A stretch of DNA of 64,000 nucleotides, from NCBI GenBank assembly GCA_016716705.1, contig JADJVF010000005.1:124001-188000 (forward strand). The letters are read 5' to 3'. Numbering within the stretch: the first letter of the stretch is position 1; each line of letters begins with the position of its first letter. The DNA comes from Holophagales bacterium (lineage in GTDB: Bacteria; Acidobacteriota; Thermoanaerobaculia; UBA5066). Shown piece after piece: positions 14,469 through 23,698 of this stretch. The notes beneath the pieces are model-generated. The model did not search any database and had not been told where the DNA came from. It worked only from the letters and a program-made list of their open reading frames with translations. The position numbers and the translations under genes are program-made.

Positions 14469-17148
14469 CTGGACCTCCCGCAAGGTCCGCGAGACGTTCC
14501 TTTCCTACTTCGAGGAGAAGGGGCACCGGCGCGTCGCCTCCTCCTCCCTCGTCCCGGCCGAGGACCCGACGCTCCTCTTCACGAACGCCGGGATGAATCA
14601 GTTCAAGGACGTCTTCCTCGGGCGGGAAAGCCGTCCCTACGTTCGCGCCGCTTCCGCCCAGAAGTGCGTGCGGGCCGGTGGCAAGCACAACGACCTCGAC
14701 AACGTCGGGTACACGGCGCGGCACCACACGTTCTTCGAGATGCTCGGGAACTTCTCGTTCGGCGACTACTTCAAGGAAGAGGCGATCGCCTTCGCCTGGG
14801 AGCTCGTGACCGAACGCTACGGCTTCGAGCCGAAGCGCCTCTGGGCGACCGTCTACACCGACGACGACGAGGCCGCGAAGCTCTGGCAGAGGTACCTGCC
14901 GTCCGGGCGGATCCTCCGCTTCGGCGAGAAGGACAACTTCTGGTCGATGGGGGATACCGGACCCTGTGGCCCCTGCTCCGAGCTCCACGTCGACCAGGGA
15001 CCGCACGTACCTGGAGACGAGACGCCGAACGGCCGCGGGGACCGGGTCATGGAGATCTGGAACCTCGTCTTCATGCAGTTCGACCGGGACGCCGAGGGGA
15101 AGTCGACCCCGCTTCCGAAGCCTTCGGTCGACACCGGCGCCGGGCTCGAGCGGATCACGGCCCTCCTGACGGGGAAGAACAACAACTTCGACACCGACCT
15201 CTTCACGCCCCTGATCCACAAGATCGAGGCGATCTCGGGGAAGACCTACCGCGGCGGGATGGTCGCGGAGGACGCCCCGTTCCGCGTCATCGCCGACCAC
15301 CTCCGGGCCGCGACGATGCTCATGACCGACGGGGTCATGCCGGCCAACACCGGTCGCGGCTACGTCCTGCGCCGGATCCTTCGCCGGGCGGCCCGCTACG
15401 GGCGGCGCCTCGGCATCGAGGGGCCCGAGCTCTGCGGTCTCGTCGAACCGGTGTTCGACGTGTTCGAGGGGATCTACTTCGGTGACCCCCACAGGACGCT
15501 GAAGAGCGAAGTCTGGGAGCTCGTCCGCTCCGAGGAGCGGAGCTTTGCCCGGACGATGTCGGCAGGAGCCGACCGCGTCGGCGAGGCGATCAGCGAAGCG
15601 CGCCGAAAGGAGGAGACGAGCCTCTCCGGCTCGGCCGTCTTCCGCTTCTACGACACGTACGGCATTCCGCTCGAGCTGATCGAGGAGCTGGCGCAGGACG
15701 AGGGGCTGACCGTGGACCGCGCGGGCTTCGAGAAGGAGCTCTCGGTGGCGCGCGAGCGCTCCAAGGCCGGCTCGAAGTTCGAGGCCGACGACGCCCTCCT
15801 GCCGGAGGAGCTCGCCGACGCCTCCTGGGAGACCGCCTTCTCCGGCTACCCGGAGGACGATTTCGTCCGGCTCGAAGGGGCGCAAGCGCTCGGGGCCTTC
15901 TCCCTTTCCGGCGGTGCCCCGGCTCCGGTCGAAGCGCTGCCGGCGGGAAGCGAGGGGCTCCTCGTCACCGACCGCACGGTCTTCTACCCGGAAGGGGGCG
16001 GCCAGGTCACGGACACCGGTTCGATCGTCTGGCCGGGTGGCCGGGCGACCGTCCTCTCGGCGCGGAAGTCGGCGAGCGGGCGCTTCATCCAGCACCACGT
16101 GAAGGTCGAGGAGGGAACGCTCGCGCGCGGGGCGACGCTGACCCTCGAGGTCGCGGAGTGGACCCGGCGCCGGACCCAGGCGAACCACACCGGCACGCAC
16201 CTGCTCCACGCGGCGCTCCGGAAAGTCCTTGGTGAGTCCGTGCGGCAGATGGGATCCCTCGTAGCACCCGACCGCCTCCGGTTCGACTACGCCGCCAATC
16301 GCCCGACGACCGCGTCCGAGATCCTCGAGGTCGAGCGGCTCGTCAACGAAGCGATCCTCAGGGACGCGCCCGTCTCCAAGGAAGTGACCTCGATGGACGA
16401 GGCGCGGGCGAAGGGCGCGATGATGTTCTTCGGCGAGAAGTACGGCGAGAGGGTCCGGGTCGTCGACGTGCCCGGCGTCTCGACGGAGCTCTGCGGCGGC
16501 TGCCACGTCGGCCGGACCGGGGAGATCGGCGCCTTCAAGGTCCTCTCGGATCGCGGCCTGGCCGCCGGAGTTCGGCGCATCGAGGCGGTCACGTCACTTG
16601 GCGCCGTGGAACGGCTGACGCGCGACGAGCATCTCCTCGGCGAGCTGTCCGAGGTGGCCCAGGTGCCGCCCGAGGAGCTCCCCGGCAAGCTGCGCGAGGT
16701 CCTCGCCCGCCTCAGGGACGGGGAGAAGGAGATCGCGAAGCTCAAGGTCCAGCTCGCCTCGGGAGCGGGGCCGCGTCCGGGAGCCTCGGAAGACGACGGG
16801 CTCGTCGACGTGGAAGGGTTCAAGGTCCTCGCGCGGCGCGTTCCGTCCCTTCCCGTGAACGAGCTGAGGAACCTGGCCGACACCTTCCGGGGCAAGCTGA
16901 AGAGCGGAGTCGTTCTCCTCGGCACGGAAACCGAGGGGAAGGTCACGCTGCTGGCCGCCGTCACGGCCGACCTCGTCTCCCGGGTCTCGGCCGACGACCT
17001 CGCGAAGGCGATGGCGCCGGTCGTCGGCGGAAGAGGGGGAGGCAAGGCGGACCTGGCGCAGGCCGGCGGCAAGGACCCGGAGAAGATCGACGCGGCCCTC
17101 GAGGCCGGACTCGACAGGGTCCGGGAGAAGCTGGGAGGGGCGGCCTGA
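14452..17148 (+). CDS. alaS: alanine--tRNA ligase
   Basis: The 898-residue protein is full length and intact. It starts at ATG 14452 inside the end of recX, eight residues before the conserved KVRETFLSYF. Class II motifs are present (FTNAGMNQFKD; KCVRAGGKHNDLDNVG). The editing domain carries NHTGTHLLHAAL near residue 579 and the zinc site CGGCH near 680. The C-terminal DHHA1-type region ends with GGRGGGKADLAQAGG. It charges tRNA-Ala and deacylates mis-charged Ser or Gly. The recX-alaS arrangement occurs in many bacteria. Confidence 0.97.
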   Translation: MTTPSDWTSRKVRETFLSYFEEKGHRRVASSSLVPAEDPTLLFTNAGMNQFKDVFLGRESRPYVRAASAQKCVRAGGKHNDLDNVGYTARHHTFFEMLGNFSFGDYFKEEAIAFAWELVTERYGFEPKRLWATVYTDDDEAAKLWQRYLPSGRILRFGEKDNFWSMGDTGPCGPCSELHVDQGPHVPGDETPNGRGDRVMEIWNLVFMQFDRDAEGKSTPLPKPSVDTGAGLERITALLTGKNNNFDTDLFTPLIHKIEAISGKTYRGGMVAEDAPFRVIADHLRAATMLMTDGVMPANTGRGYVLRRILRRAARYGRRLGIEGPELCGLVEPVFDVFEGIYFGDPHRTLKSEVWELVRSEERSFARTMSAGADRVGEAISEARRKEETSLSGSAVFRFYDTYGIPLELIEELAQDEGLTVDRAGFEKELSVARERSKAGSKFEADDALLPEELADASWETAFSGYPEDDFVRLEGAQALGAFSLSGGAPAPVEALPAGSEGLLVTDRTVFYPEGGGQVTDTGSIVWPGGRATVLSARKSASGRFIQHHVKVEEGTLARGATLTLEVAEWTRRRTQANHTGTHLLHAALRKVLGESVRQMGSLVAPDRLRFDYAANRPTTASEILEVERLVNEAILRDAPVSKEVTSMDEARAKGAMMFFGEKYGERVRVVDVPGVSTELCGGCHVGRTGEIGAFKVLSDRGLAAGVRRIEAVTSLGAVERLTRDEHLLGELSEVAQVPPEELPGKLREVLARLRDGEKEIAKLKVQLASGAGPRPGASEDDGLVDVEGFKVLARRVPSLPVNELRNLADTFRGKLKSGVVLLGTETEGKVTLLAAVTADLVSRVSADDLAKAMAPVVGGRGGGKADLAQAGGKDPEKIDAALEAGLDRVREKLGGAA

Positions 17149-17180
17149 GGCGGCCGCCCGGGCGCTATACTGGTCCCGCC

Positions 17181-17927
17181 ATGATGCGACTGGCCGTGCT
17201 CTGCGCCGTGGGGGGGCTTCTGGTCCTTTCGGGGAGCTCCCGGGCGGACGTGAAGCTGATCCGCAAGGCGGACGGCGGCGCGGTCATTTTCAACAGCATC
17301 GGCAGCGGCTGGCGGATCGGCGGCAAATCACCGACCGACTCGTTCCTTCTCGCGCGACGCGACGCCGCGACGGCGTTCGACGACGCGATCCGGCGCCACG
17401 CCGAACGCGAGCGGGTCGACCCGCGGCTCGTGAAGAGCGTCATGCTCGTCGAATCGAACTTCAACCCGAAAGCGCTCTCCCCGAAGGGGGCGCGCGGCCT
17501 GATGCAGCTGATGCCCGGCACCGCGCGCCGGTACGGAGTCCAGAACTCCTGGGACCCCCACGAGAACATCCGGGGCGGCACCGCCTACCTCTCCGACCTG
17601 CTCGGGATGTTCGACGGCGACATCGTCCGGACCCTCGCCGCCTACAACGCGGGCGAAGGGGCGGTGCAGCGCTACCGGGGGGTCCCGCCCTACCCTGAGA
17701 CGCAGGAATACGTGCGGCGCGCGATGCTCGTCTACGGCGGAAGCGGCTCAGTGCCGGTGCTTTCGGGCGGGTTCAAGGGGATGGCGATCGCATCCTCGCG
17801 AAAGGCCCCTTCGGCCCCGGTGAAGCTCCACCGCGGCGCCGGCGTCCTCCTGATCTCGAACCTCGGCGACGTTCCCTCCAGGGGAGGCCGGTCGCCGGTT
17901 CTCGGACGCGTCGCGGCGAACCGATGA
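17181..17927 (+). CDS. secreted lytic transglycosylase (SLT family)
   Basis: The 248-residue protein has a signal peptide (residues 1-22, cleavage after SSRA). The SLT domain shows the catalytic glutamate in MLVESNFNPKALS, then GARGLMQLMPGTARRYG and LAAYNAGEGAVQRY. It would cleave peptidoglycan glycan strands in the periplasm. A C-terminal tail of about 65 residues follows the catalytic domain and has no recognisable fold. A TATACT hexamer lies ten bases before the start, so the message may be nearly leaderless. The stop overlaps the next start by ATGA, so the pair is co-translated. Confidence 0.9.
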   Translation: MMRLAVLCAVGGLLVLSGSSRADVKLIRKADGGAVIFNSIGSGWRIGGKSPTDSFLLARRDAATAFDDAIRRHAERERVDPRLVKSVMLVESNFNPKALSPKGARGLMQLMPGTARRYGVQNSWDPHENIRGGTAYLSDLLGMFDGDIVRTLAAYNAGEGAVQRYRGVPPYPETQEYVRRAMLVYGGSGSVPVLSGGFKGMAIASSRKAPSAPVKLHRGAGVLLISNLGDVPSRGGRSPVLGRVAANR

Positions 17928-19234
17928 GCACGCGCGCTTCCGAGCCGACGCGAAGCGCCCCCTTTTTCGATCACGGTCTCTTCCTGCTCCACCTGAACCG
18001 TGGCAAGGAGGACCTCCGCAAGGGCCTCCACGACGACGCCCGGCGCGAGTTCGAGGAAGCCCGCCGCTTCCGGCCTAACGACCCGGAGGTCCTCTCGAAC
18101 CTGGCGCTCGCGATGTTTCACCTCGGGCACCTCGAGGAGGCGGAGCGGACCACTCGCGGTCTCCTCGTCTCCCACGCCGACTCCGTCCCGCTCCTGTTCA
18201 ACCTCGGGCTGATCCTCTTCAAGGCGGGAAGGGCCGAAGCGCGAGAGCCGCTGGAGCGCGTGCTCGCCCTCGCCCCCGGCCACCGGAAGGCGCACCTGAC
18301 CGTCGGCCTGATCCTTCAGCGCGAGGGGCGTCTGGACGACGCGAAGCGTCATTTCACGGCGGCCGGCTCCGAGCGGAAGGTCGAGTCTGATGGAGACGAC
18401 ACCATCACCCGTGCCGCACGCGCGGCCGCGTCGACCTGGCCCTCTCCCGGCACTCCGGTTCCCACCGTCAAACCGGAAGACGTCTTCGACGACTCTTCGG
18501 CTCGCCGGGAACGTGCCACCCAGCCGATCGAGCCGGTCGAGCCGCCCGCGCCTCTGCACGAAGTGGTGACTGCCTCGGCAATCCTGCCCATGCAGCCCCC
18601 TCCGCCCAGCGTGACCCCGACCGCTCCAGGCGCCCGGACGGCCCCTGCGACGATTCCTCCAGCGGTCCCTTCGGTGACCCCTCCGGCATTCTCCGCCCGC
18701 CCGGGTGGCCTCGTCGCTGCCGACGCCCGGTGCGGGATTCTCGTGCGAAGGACCGCCCTCACCGGCCGTACCGGAGTCGCGGAGCTCGTTGCCGACGGCA
18801 GCCTCTCGGGTGCGCTGGCCCGCTTCTTCGTCCGTGTCACGGGGAACGGTGGGGTCCTCCTCCTCGACCCGAGGCGGGCTCTCCACCTCGTCCACCTGAG
18901 GAACGAGTTCCTGTCGGCCGACCCGGCCCGGCTCTTCGGATTCGACGCGGCGTTCACCTGGCGCGAGGATCCGGCGTTCGAGTTCCGTCGCCAGATCGCC
19001 CTTCCGTTCGTGAAGCTCTTCGGTACCGGGAGCGTCGCGTTTTCCGTGTCGGCGGAGCCGGCCCGTCTCGAGGTGACCCCGGAGACGCCGCTCACTCTCG
19101 CTTCCCGGTCGCTCCTCGGCTACGGCGGCGACGTCGCGGTCGACCTGGTGGAAGACGCCGACCCGCTCGCCGACCTCGGTGGCGGGCCCGTCCTGAGCGT
19201 TTCGGGTTCGGGCTACGTGCTGATGGAGGCCTGA
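17924..19234 (+). CDS. TPR protein with C-terminal AIM24-like domain
   Basis: The 436-residue protein starts in the ATGA overlap with the transglycosylase gene. Residues 20-150 hold about four tetratricopeptide repeats (DDARREFEEARRFRPNDPEVLSN-like units). A proline- and threonine-rich linker spans roughly 165-250. The C-terminal 180 residues are beta-rich (RVTGNGGVLLLDPRRALH, ALPFVKLFGTGSVAFS, YVLM) and resemble the AIM24/DUF124 barrel; that match is tentative. No signal peptide is evident. Coupling to a lytic transglycosylase suggests a scaffold for cell-wall turnover, which is inference. The stop lies inside a palindromic repeat. Confidence 0.7.
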   Translation: MSTRASEPTRSAPFFDHGLFLLHLNRGKEDLRKGLHDDARREFEEARRFRPNDPEVLSNLALAMFHLGHLEEAERTTRGLLVSHADSVPLLFNLGLILFKAGRAEAREPLERVLALAPGHRKAHLTVGLILQREGRLDDAKRHFTAAGSERKVESDGDDTITRAARAAASTWPSPGTPVPTVKPEDVFDDSSARRERATQPIEPVEPPAPLHEVVTASAILPMQPPPPSVTPTAPGARTAPATIPPAVPSVTPPAFSARPGGLVAADARCGILVRRTALTGRTGVAELVADGSLSGALARFFVRVTGNGGVLLLDPRRALHLVHLRNEFLSADPARLFGFDAAFTWREDPAFEFRRQIALPFVKLFGTGSVAFSVSAEPARLEVTPETPLTLASRSLLGYGGDVAVDLVEDADPLADLGGGPVLSVSGSGYVLMEA

Positions 19235-19273
19235 TCGGCCTCGGAACGATCATAGAGGCCTGATCGGCCTCTA
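19226..19273. repeat. duplicated 17-base palindrome forming a bidirectional terminator
   Basis: GAGGCCTGATCGGCCTC occurs at 19226-19242 and again at 19256-19272; the second copy extends to an 8-base stem, TAGAGGCC/GGCCTCTA. The first copy contains the TGA of the TPR gene and the second contains the TAG of the convergent mutase gene. A degenerate third stem (CGAGGC/GCCTCG, 19283-19301) lies inside the mutase 3' end. Confidence 0.65.
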
Positions 19274-20699
19274 GGTCCGCATCGAGGCCTGAACCGCCTC
19301 GAGCACCTCGCCCGTCTCGGCGAGAAGCCCCTTCACCATCTCCGGGTCCTCGTGCTCGGCGTAGACGCGCAGGATTGGCTCGGTTCCGGAAAGCCGGTGG
19401 AGGAGCCAGCCGCGGCCGCCCAGGAGGAGCTTCACGCCGTCGAGGGTCTCGACCGACGTGACGCGGGCCCCCGCCCGCAGCGAGGGGGGGGCTGCTAGGA
19501 GGCCGTCGACGAACGCCCTCAGGACCGGCATCGGCAGCCGAACGTCGCGCCGACCGTACGCGAGCGCCCCGTACTCGCGCTCCTGGCGAGCCAGGAGCGT
19601 GGCGAACGAGAGCCCCGAGTGGGCAACCGCCTCGAGGACGAGGAGGGCGGAGAGGACGCCGTCCCGTTCCGGGAGGAAGAAAGAGACGCCCAGCCCGCCC
19701 GATTCCTCGCCGCCGATCCCGACCTCGCCCGACAGCATCTTCTCCGCGATCCACTTGAAGCCGATCGGCGTGACGTGGAGGGGGACTCCGAGGCGGGCAG
19801 CGACGCGGTCGACGAGGAGCGACGTGGAGAAGGTCTTGGCGATGCCGCCGCCGATGCGCCCGCGGCCCGCGAGGCTTTCGGCGAGCAGGGCGAGGATGCG
19901 ATGGGGCGTCACGAACGTGCCGTCGGGGGCGAGGACGCCGAGCCGGTCTCCGTCCCCGTCGCTGGCGAGCGCCAGATCGAAGCTCTCCGACCCGAGGCGT
20001 GCCACGGTGGCGCCGAGGTGCTCGGGGATCGGCTCGGGGTGGACGCCGCCGAAGGAGGGATTGACGTCGGCCCGGATCGTCGTCACCCGCGTCGGGTGCC
20101 CCTCGCCGAGGATCGTCGCGAGGAGGCTTCCCGCGGCTCCGTGCATCGGGTCCCAGAGGACCTTGAGGCCGGCACGCCGGATCGCGTCGAGGTCGACGCA
20201 CGCGGCGATCGCCGCGGCGTACGGTGAGAGGAGATCCGTCTTTTCCACGGCCCCCCCGGACCGATCCGGGGAGCGGTACGTCCGCGCAGGAGGCGATGGC
20301 ATCGTAGGTCGCGGCGGTGGCGCTCCCGCCGAACCAGGATTTGTACTTGACCCCATTCCACTCGGGGGGGTTGTGCGAGGCCGTGATCGCGATGCCGCCT
20401 CGCAGTCCCCGCTCCTTCACGTGCCAGGAGGCGCACGGCGTCGGCACCGGGCGGTCGGAGAGGAGGATCCGGAAACCCTTCGTCGCGAGCCGGGCCGCGC
20501 TCTCGGCGGCGAGCTCCCTGGAGAGGAAGCGGGTGTCGTGGACGATCGGTAGGGTGCCGCCGTCTCCCGGGTCGTCGTTGGCAGGGGAGATGCTCCACGC
20601 GGCGACCGCGTCGACGACGCGGGCGGTGGAGTCGAAGGTGAGGTCGCGGCCGATCCGGGCGCGCCAGCCGTCCGTGCCGAAGGGGATGGGAGACGTCAT
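19271..20699 (-). CDS. phosphoglucomutase/phosphomannomutase family protein (one-base frameshift)
   Basis: About 476 residues after correction. It starts at ATG 20699 with FGTDGWRARIG, has the phosphoserine loop TASHNPPEWNGVKYK, the metal-binding ASDGDGDRLG, the sugar-binding GGEESGGLG and the C-terminal phosphate-binding SGTEPILRVY. All four alpha-D-phosphohexomutase motifs are present, so the enzyme should interconvert hexose 1- and 6-phosphates for polysaccharide precursors. The frame changes in a run of seven C (20251-20257, plus strand); with one base fewer, SVRG joins AVEKTDLLSPY. This is most likely a sequencing error. Substrate preference cannot be told from the motifs. It converges on the TPR gene at a shared palindromic terminator. 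Confidence 0.88.
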
Positions 20700-20827
20700 C
20701 GTCCGCGGATTCTGGGTGGAAGCGGGGGCTCCGGCAAGGCCCGGGCTCCGGGGGCGGTCGCCGCCCCCGACCCCAGGTCCGGGACGGGAAAAGCATTTGC
20801 CCGAACGGTCCCCTAGAATGCGCGGCG

Positions 20828-21421
20828 GTGCTCAACGTTCCGAACGCCCTGACGCTGCTGCGCATCTTCCTCGTCCCGCTTCTCGTCGTCGTCCTGCTGA
20901 CGCGGATGCCGGCCAAGGAGTACCTCGCGCTCGGCGTCTTCCTCGTGGCCGCCCTCACCGATCTGCTCGACGGGTGGATCGCGAGGAAGTTCAAGAAGGT
21001 GACGCGTCTCGGGATGCTCCTCGACCCGATCGCCGACAAGATCCTCGTTTCGGCCGCGCTCATCTCCCTCGTCGACCTCCAGGAGGCCGACGCCTGGGCG
21101 GTCTGCATCATCGTAGGGCGGGAGTTTGCCGTCTCCGGGTTGCGCGCCATTGCCGCGGGAGAGCAGATCACGATCGCCGCCTCGAGCCTCGGGAAGTGGA
21201 AGATGGGAGCCCAGGTCGTCGGGATCTCCCTCATGATCCTGGGCGCCCGGCTCGACGACATCGGCCTCTGGAGGATGACGGGGCGCGCCGCGCTCTACGT
21301 CATGACCGTGATGGCGATCGTCTCGGGCTTCGACTACTTCCGGAAGTACCTGCCGCCGCTCCTCGCGAAGGAAGTGGGGCGGGGGCCGGAAGCCGCGCCG
21401 GAACCGCGCCGCGAGGGCTAG
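20828..21421 (+). CDS. pgsA: CDP-diacylglycerol--glycerol-3-phosphate 3-phosphatidyltransferase
   Basis: The 197-residue membrane protein has the CDP-alcohol phosphotransferase signature, DLLDGWIAR, eight residues, G, then DPIAD. It opens with NVPNALTLLRIFLVP, typical of PgsA, and has four to five hydrophobic segments. It makes phosphatidylglycerol phosphate for anionic phospholipids. The GTG start at 20828 has TAGAAT nine bases upstream and no Shine-Dalgarno, so a leaderless message is likely. It is convergent with trmB; the two stops are 18 bases apart. Confidence 0.93.
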   Translation: MLNVPNALTLLRIFLVPLLVVVLLTRMPAKEYLALGVFLVAALTDLLDGWIARKFKKVTRLGMLLDPIADKILVSAALISLVDLQEADAWAVCIIVGREFAVSGLRAIAAGEQITIAASSLGKWKMGAQVVGISLMILGARLDDIGLWRMTGRAALYVMTVMAIVSGFDYFRKYLPPLLAKEVGRGPEAAPEPRREG

Positions 21422-21439
21422 AAGCCCGGTACGAAGGCC

Positions 21440-22129
21440 TCACCCCGTGGTCCGGCGGCGCCAGATGCCACGTGCCATCGGCCGCCCCTCCTTTTCGTAC
21501 TTCCTCTCGTAGTCGGTCCCCGAGCTCCACCCCTCCTCGCTCCCGGGAACCTTCTCGAGCGCCGGCTCGGCGTCGAGGACCTCGCGGATCGACGCGAAGT
21601 AGGGGAGGTTGTCCGTGGCGACGCGCAGGAGACCGCCCGGGACGAGGGCCGTTGCCGCGGCCCGGACGAAGTCGGGAGAGAAGAGCCGCCTCTTGGCGTG
21701 GCGCGCCTTCGGCCACGGGTCGGGGAAGAAGACGTGGAGCGCTGCGAGGGAGCCGGCCGGGACGCGGGCGAGTACGAAGGCCCTTCCGTCGAGGCGTACG
21801 AACCGGACGTTCGTGAGCGCCATCCGCTCGGCTCGCGCCTGACCGATCCGCGTGTATTCGACTTCGATCTCGGCGCCGAGAAAGCTGGTGCCGGGTCGCG
21901 CGGCCGCCTCGTCGGTCAGAAAGCGGCCGCGGCCGCTCCCGATCTCGATCTCGACGGGCGCGACGCGGCCGAAGAAGGCGACCCAGTCGACGGGCGTCGA
22001 GGTCCCCGGCGCCTCCCCGGGAAGGGACGTCCGGGGCGGCGGCGGAATGCCCGGGGTCGCGACGAACTCCTTGGGAGCGGGAGAGAGGCCAGCGCGCTTG
22101 AGCGCCCGGCGGACGGCGGGGCGGCTCAG
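21440..22129 (-). CDS. trmB: tRNA (guanosine(46)-N7)-methyltransferase
   Basis: The SAM-binding motif EIGSGRGRFL, the substrate motif FFPDPWPKARHAKRRLF and the FLGAEIE segment identify TrmB, which methylates G46 in tRNA. No ATG, GTG or TTG lies between the upstream ferredoxin stop and the conserved core. The best start is CTG at 22129, overlapping the ferredoxin TGA, which would give about 229 residues. A start inside the ferredoxin gene is possible but would need a long overlap. It is the last gene of the queG-NUDIX-CBS-ferredoxin-trmB operon. Confidence 0.85.
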   Translation of the reverse strand: MSRPAVRRALKRAGLSPAPKEFVATPGIPPPPRTSLPGEAPGTSTPVDWVAFFGRVAPVEIEIGSGRGRFLTDEAAARPGTSFLGAEIEVEYTRIGQARAERMALTNVRFVRLDGRAFVLARVPAGSLAALHVFFPDPWPKARHAKRRLFSPDFVRAAATALVPGGLLRVATDNLPYFASIREVLDAEPALEKVPGSEEGWSSGTDYERKYEKEGRPMARGIWRRRTTG

Positions 22130-22419
22130 GAGAGCACCGCCCGGGGGATCTTCACGGTCCGGAGCCCCACGTCCCCGTGAATCCGCGCCTGGCAGCCGAG
22201 GCGGACCCCGGGTCCCATGTCGTACGCGTCCTCGAGCGGTTCCATCGGCGAGAGGTTCTGCGGGTTGACGACGCACTCGACCCGGCAGGTGGAGCAGGTT
22301 CCGGCTCCGCCGCAGATGGACGAGATACGGGCCCCGAGACGGTGAGCCGCCTCGAGGGCCGTGATCCCCTCGGGCAGGTCTCCGCGGAGTCCCTGGTCGA
22401 GAAACACGACCTTCGGCAT
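22126..22419 (-). CDS. [2Fe-2S] ferredoxin
   Basis: The 97-residue protein starts at ATG 22419, one base after the preceding stop. The cluster motif is C-x5-C-x2-C (ICGGAGTCSTCRVE) with a fourth cysteine in RLGCQAR. This spacing fits plant-type or adrenodoxin-type [2Fe-2S] ferredoxins. It would be a soluble one-electron carrier; the partner is unknown. Position next to queG may be suggestive, because epoxyqueuosine reductase needs an electron donor, but that is inference. Confidence 0.88.
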   Translation of the reverse strand: MPKVVFLDQGLRGDLPEGITALEAAHRLGARISSICGGAGTCSTCRVECVVNPQNLSPMEPLEDAYDMGPGVRLGCQARIHGDVGLRTVKIPRAVLS

Positions 22420-22420
22420 T

Positions 22421-23698
22421 TCAGGCCTTTTCTGCCGCGAGCTCTTCGGGAGCACGGGCCTTCTTCGTGATGCGGATCCGCTCGATGGCCCGGGGCGAGG
22501 CGCGCTCGACGACGAACTCGGTGTCGCCGAGCCAGGTCCTCGCGCCCGTCCGGGGAATCCGTCCGAACTTCTTGAGCAGGAAGCCGGCCACGGTCTCCAT
22601 CTCGGGCTCGTCGAGCGAGAGTCCCAGGTCCCGCTCGAGCGAAGCGACGGGGTACGAGCCCTCGATCAGGATGGAGGCGCCGTCGATGACGGGCGAGTCG
22701 GCCTCCTCGTCGTGCTCGTCGTCGATGTCCCCGAGGATCTGCTCGACGAGGTCCTCGAGCGTGACGAGCCCCGAGACGGCCCCCAGCTCGTCGACGACGA
22801 CGGCCATGTGGAAGCGCCGGCGCCGCATCTCCCGGAAGAGGTCGCCGGATCGCTTCTGCTCCGGGATGAAGATCGCCGGCCGGAGGTGGCGCGAGAGGTC
22901 GAAGCTCTTCTCCTCCTCGTCGGTGACGTCGAAGAGGTCCTTGACGTGGAGGATGCCGACGATGTCGTCGGGGGTGTCGCGATAGACGGGGAGCCGGCTG
23001 TAGCGCCAGACGCGCCCGATCGCCTCGACCTTCTCGAAGGTGGCGTCCGCGGGGAGGAGGACCATCTTGGCCCGCGGGACCATCGCGTCCACGACGGGGC
23101 TGTCCCCGAACGCGAGGACGGCGTGGAGGATCTCCTTCTCCTCGCTCGCGAGCTGCCCCTGGTCGTGCGAGAGCGAGATCAGGCTCTTCACGTCTTCCTC
23201 CGTCACGTCGGCCGTCGCCGAGGCCGCCCCGCCGAAGGGACGCAGGAGGACCCCCGCGATGCCGGAGAGGAGCTTGGCCATCGGCGCGAGCAGCGTGACG
23301 AGCAGCTCGATCGCCGGGGCGGCGAAACAGGCGACCCGCTCGGCGTTGCGGGCGGCGAGGGTCTTCGGGGTCACCTCTCCGAAGATGAGGAGGATCAGCG
23401 TCGTGGCGATCGTGGCAGTCACGACGCCCCATTTCTCCCCGAGCGCCTCGATCGCGAGCAGCGTTCCGATCGAGCCGGCCGCGATGTTCACCAGGTTGTT
23501 GCCGATCAGCAGGGTGCTGATCGTCTGCGGGAGGTGAGCCCGGAGCCGCTCGAGCCGGGCGGCCTGCGAGTGCTTCTTCTCCTTCAGCCGGAAGACGGCC
23601 GAGTCCGAGAGCGTCGTCAGGGCGGTCTCCGAGCCCGAGAAGAAGAACGACGCGCCGATGCAGAAGGCGTAGACGGCGAGGAGAACCGCGTTGTTCAC
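22421..23698 (-). CDS. CNNM/HlyC-CorC family protein (DUF21, CBS pair, transporter-associated domain)
   Basis: The 425-residue protein starts at GTG 23698 (GTGA overlap). The N-terminal DUF21 membrane domain has about four hydrophobic segments (FFFSGSETALTTLS is the conserved start; TLLIGNNLVNIAAG; LIFGEVTPKTLAA). A CBS pair follows (VPRAKMVLLPADATFE; VVVDELGAVSGLVTLEDLVEQI). The C-terminus is a CorC_HlyC domain (VAGFLLKKFGRIP). Family members are divalent-cation, often Mg2+, exporters or regulators in the inner membrane; the older name is hemolysin-related. It is co-translated with the NUDIX gene. Confidence 0.9.
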   Translation of the reverse strand: MNNAVLLAVYAFCIGASFFFSGSETALTTLSDSAVFRLKEKKHSQAARLERLRAHLPQTISTLLIGNNLVNIAAGSIGTLLAIEALGEKWGVVTATIATTLILLIFGEVTPKTLAARNAERVACFAAPAIELLVTLLAPMAKLLSGIAGVLLRPFGGAASATADVTEEDVKSLISLSHDQGQLASEEKEILHAVLAFGDSPVVDAMVPRAKMVLLPADATFEKVEAIGRVWRYSRLPVYRDTPDDIVGILHVKDLFDVTDEEEKSFDLSRHLRPAIFIPEQKRSGDLFREMRRRRFHMAVVVDELGAVSGLVTLEDLVEQILGDIDDEHDEEADSPVIDGASILIEGSYPVASLERDLGLSLDEPEMETVAGFLLKKFGRIPRTGARTWLGDTEFVVERASPRAIERIRITKKARAPEELAAEKA

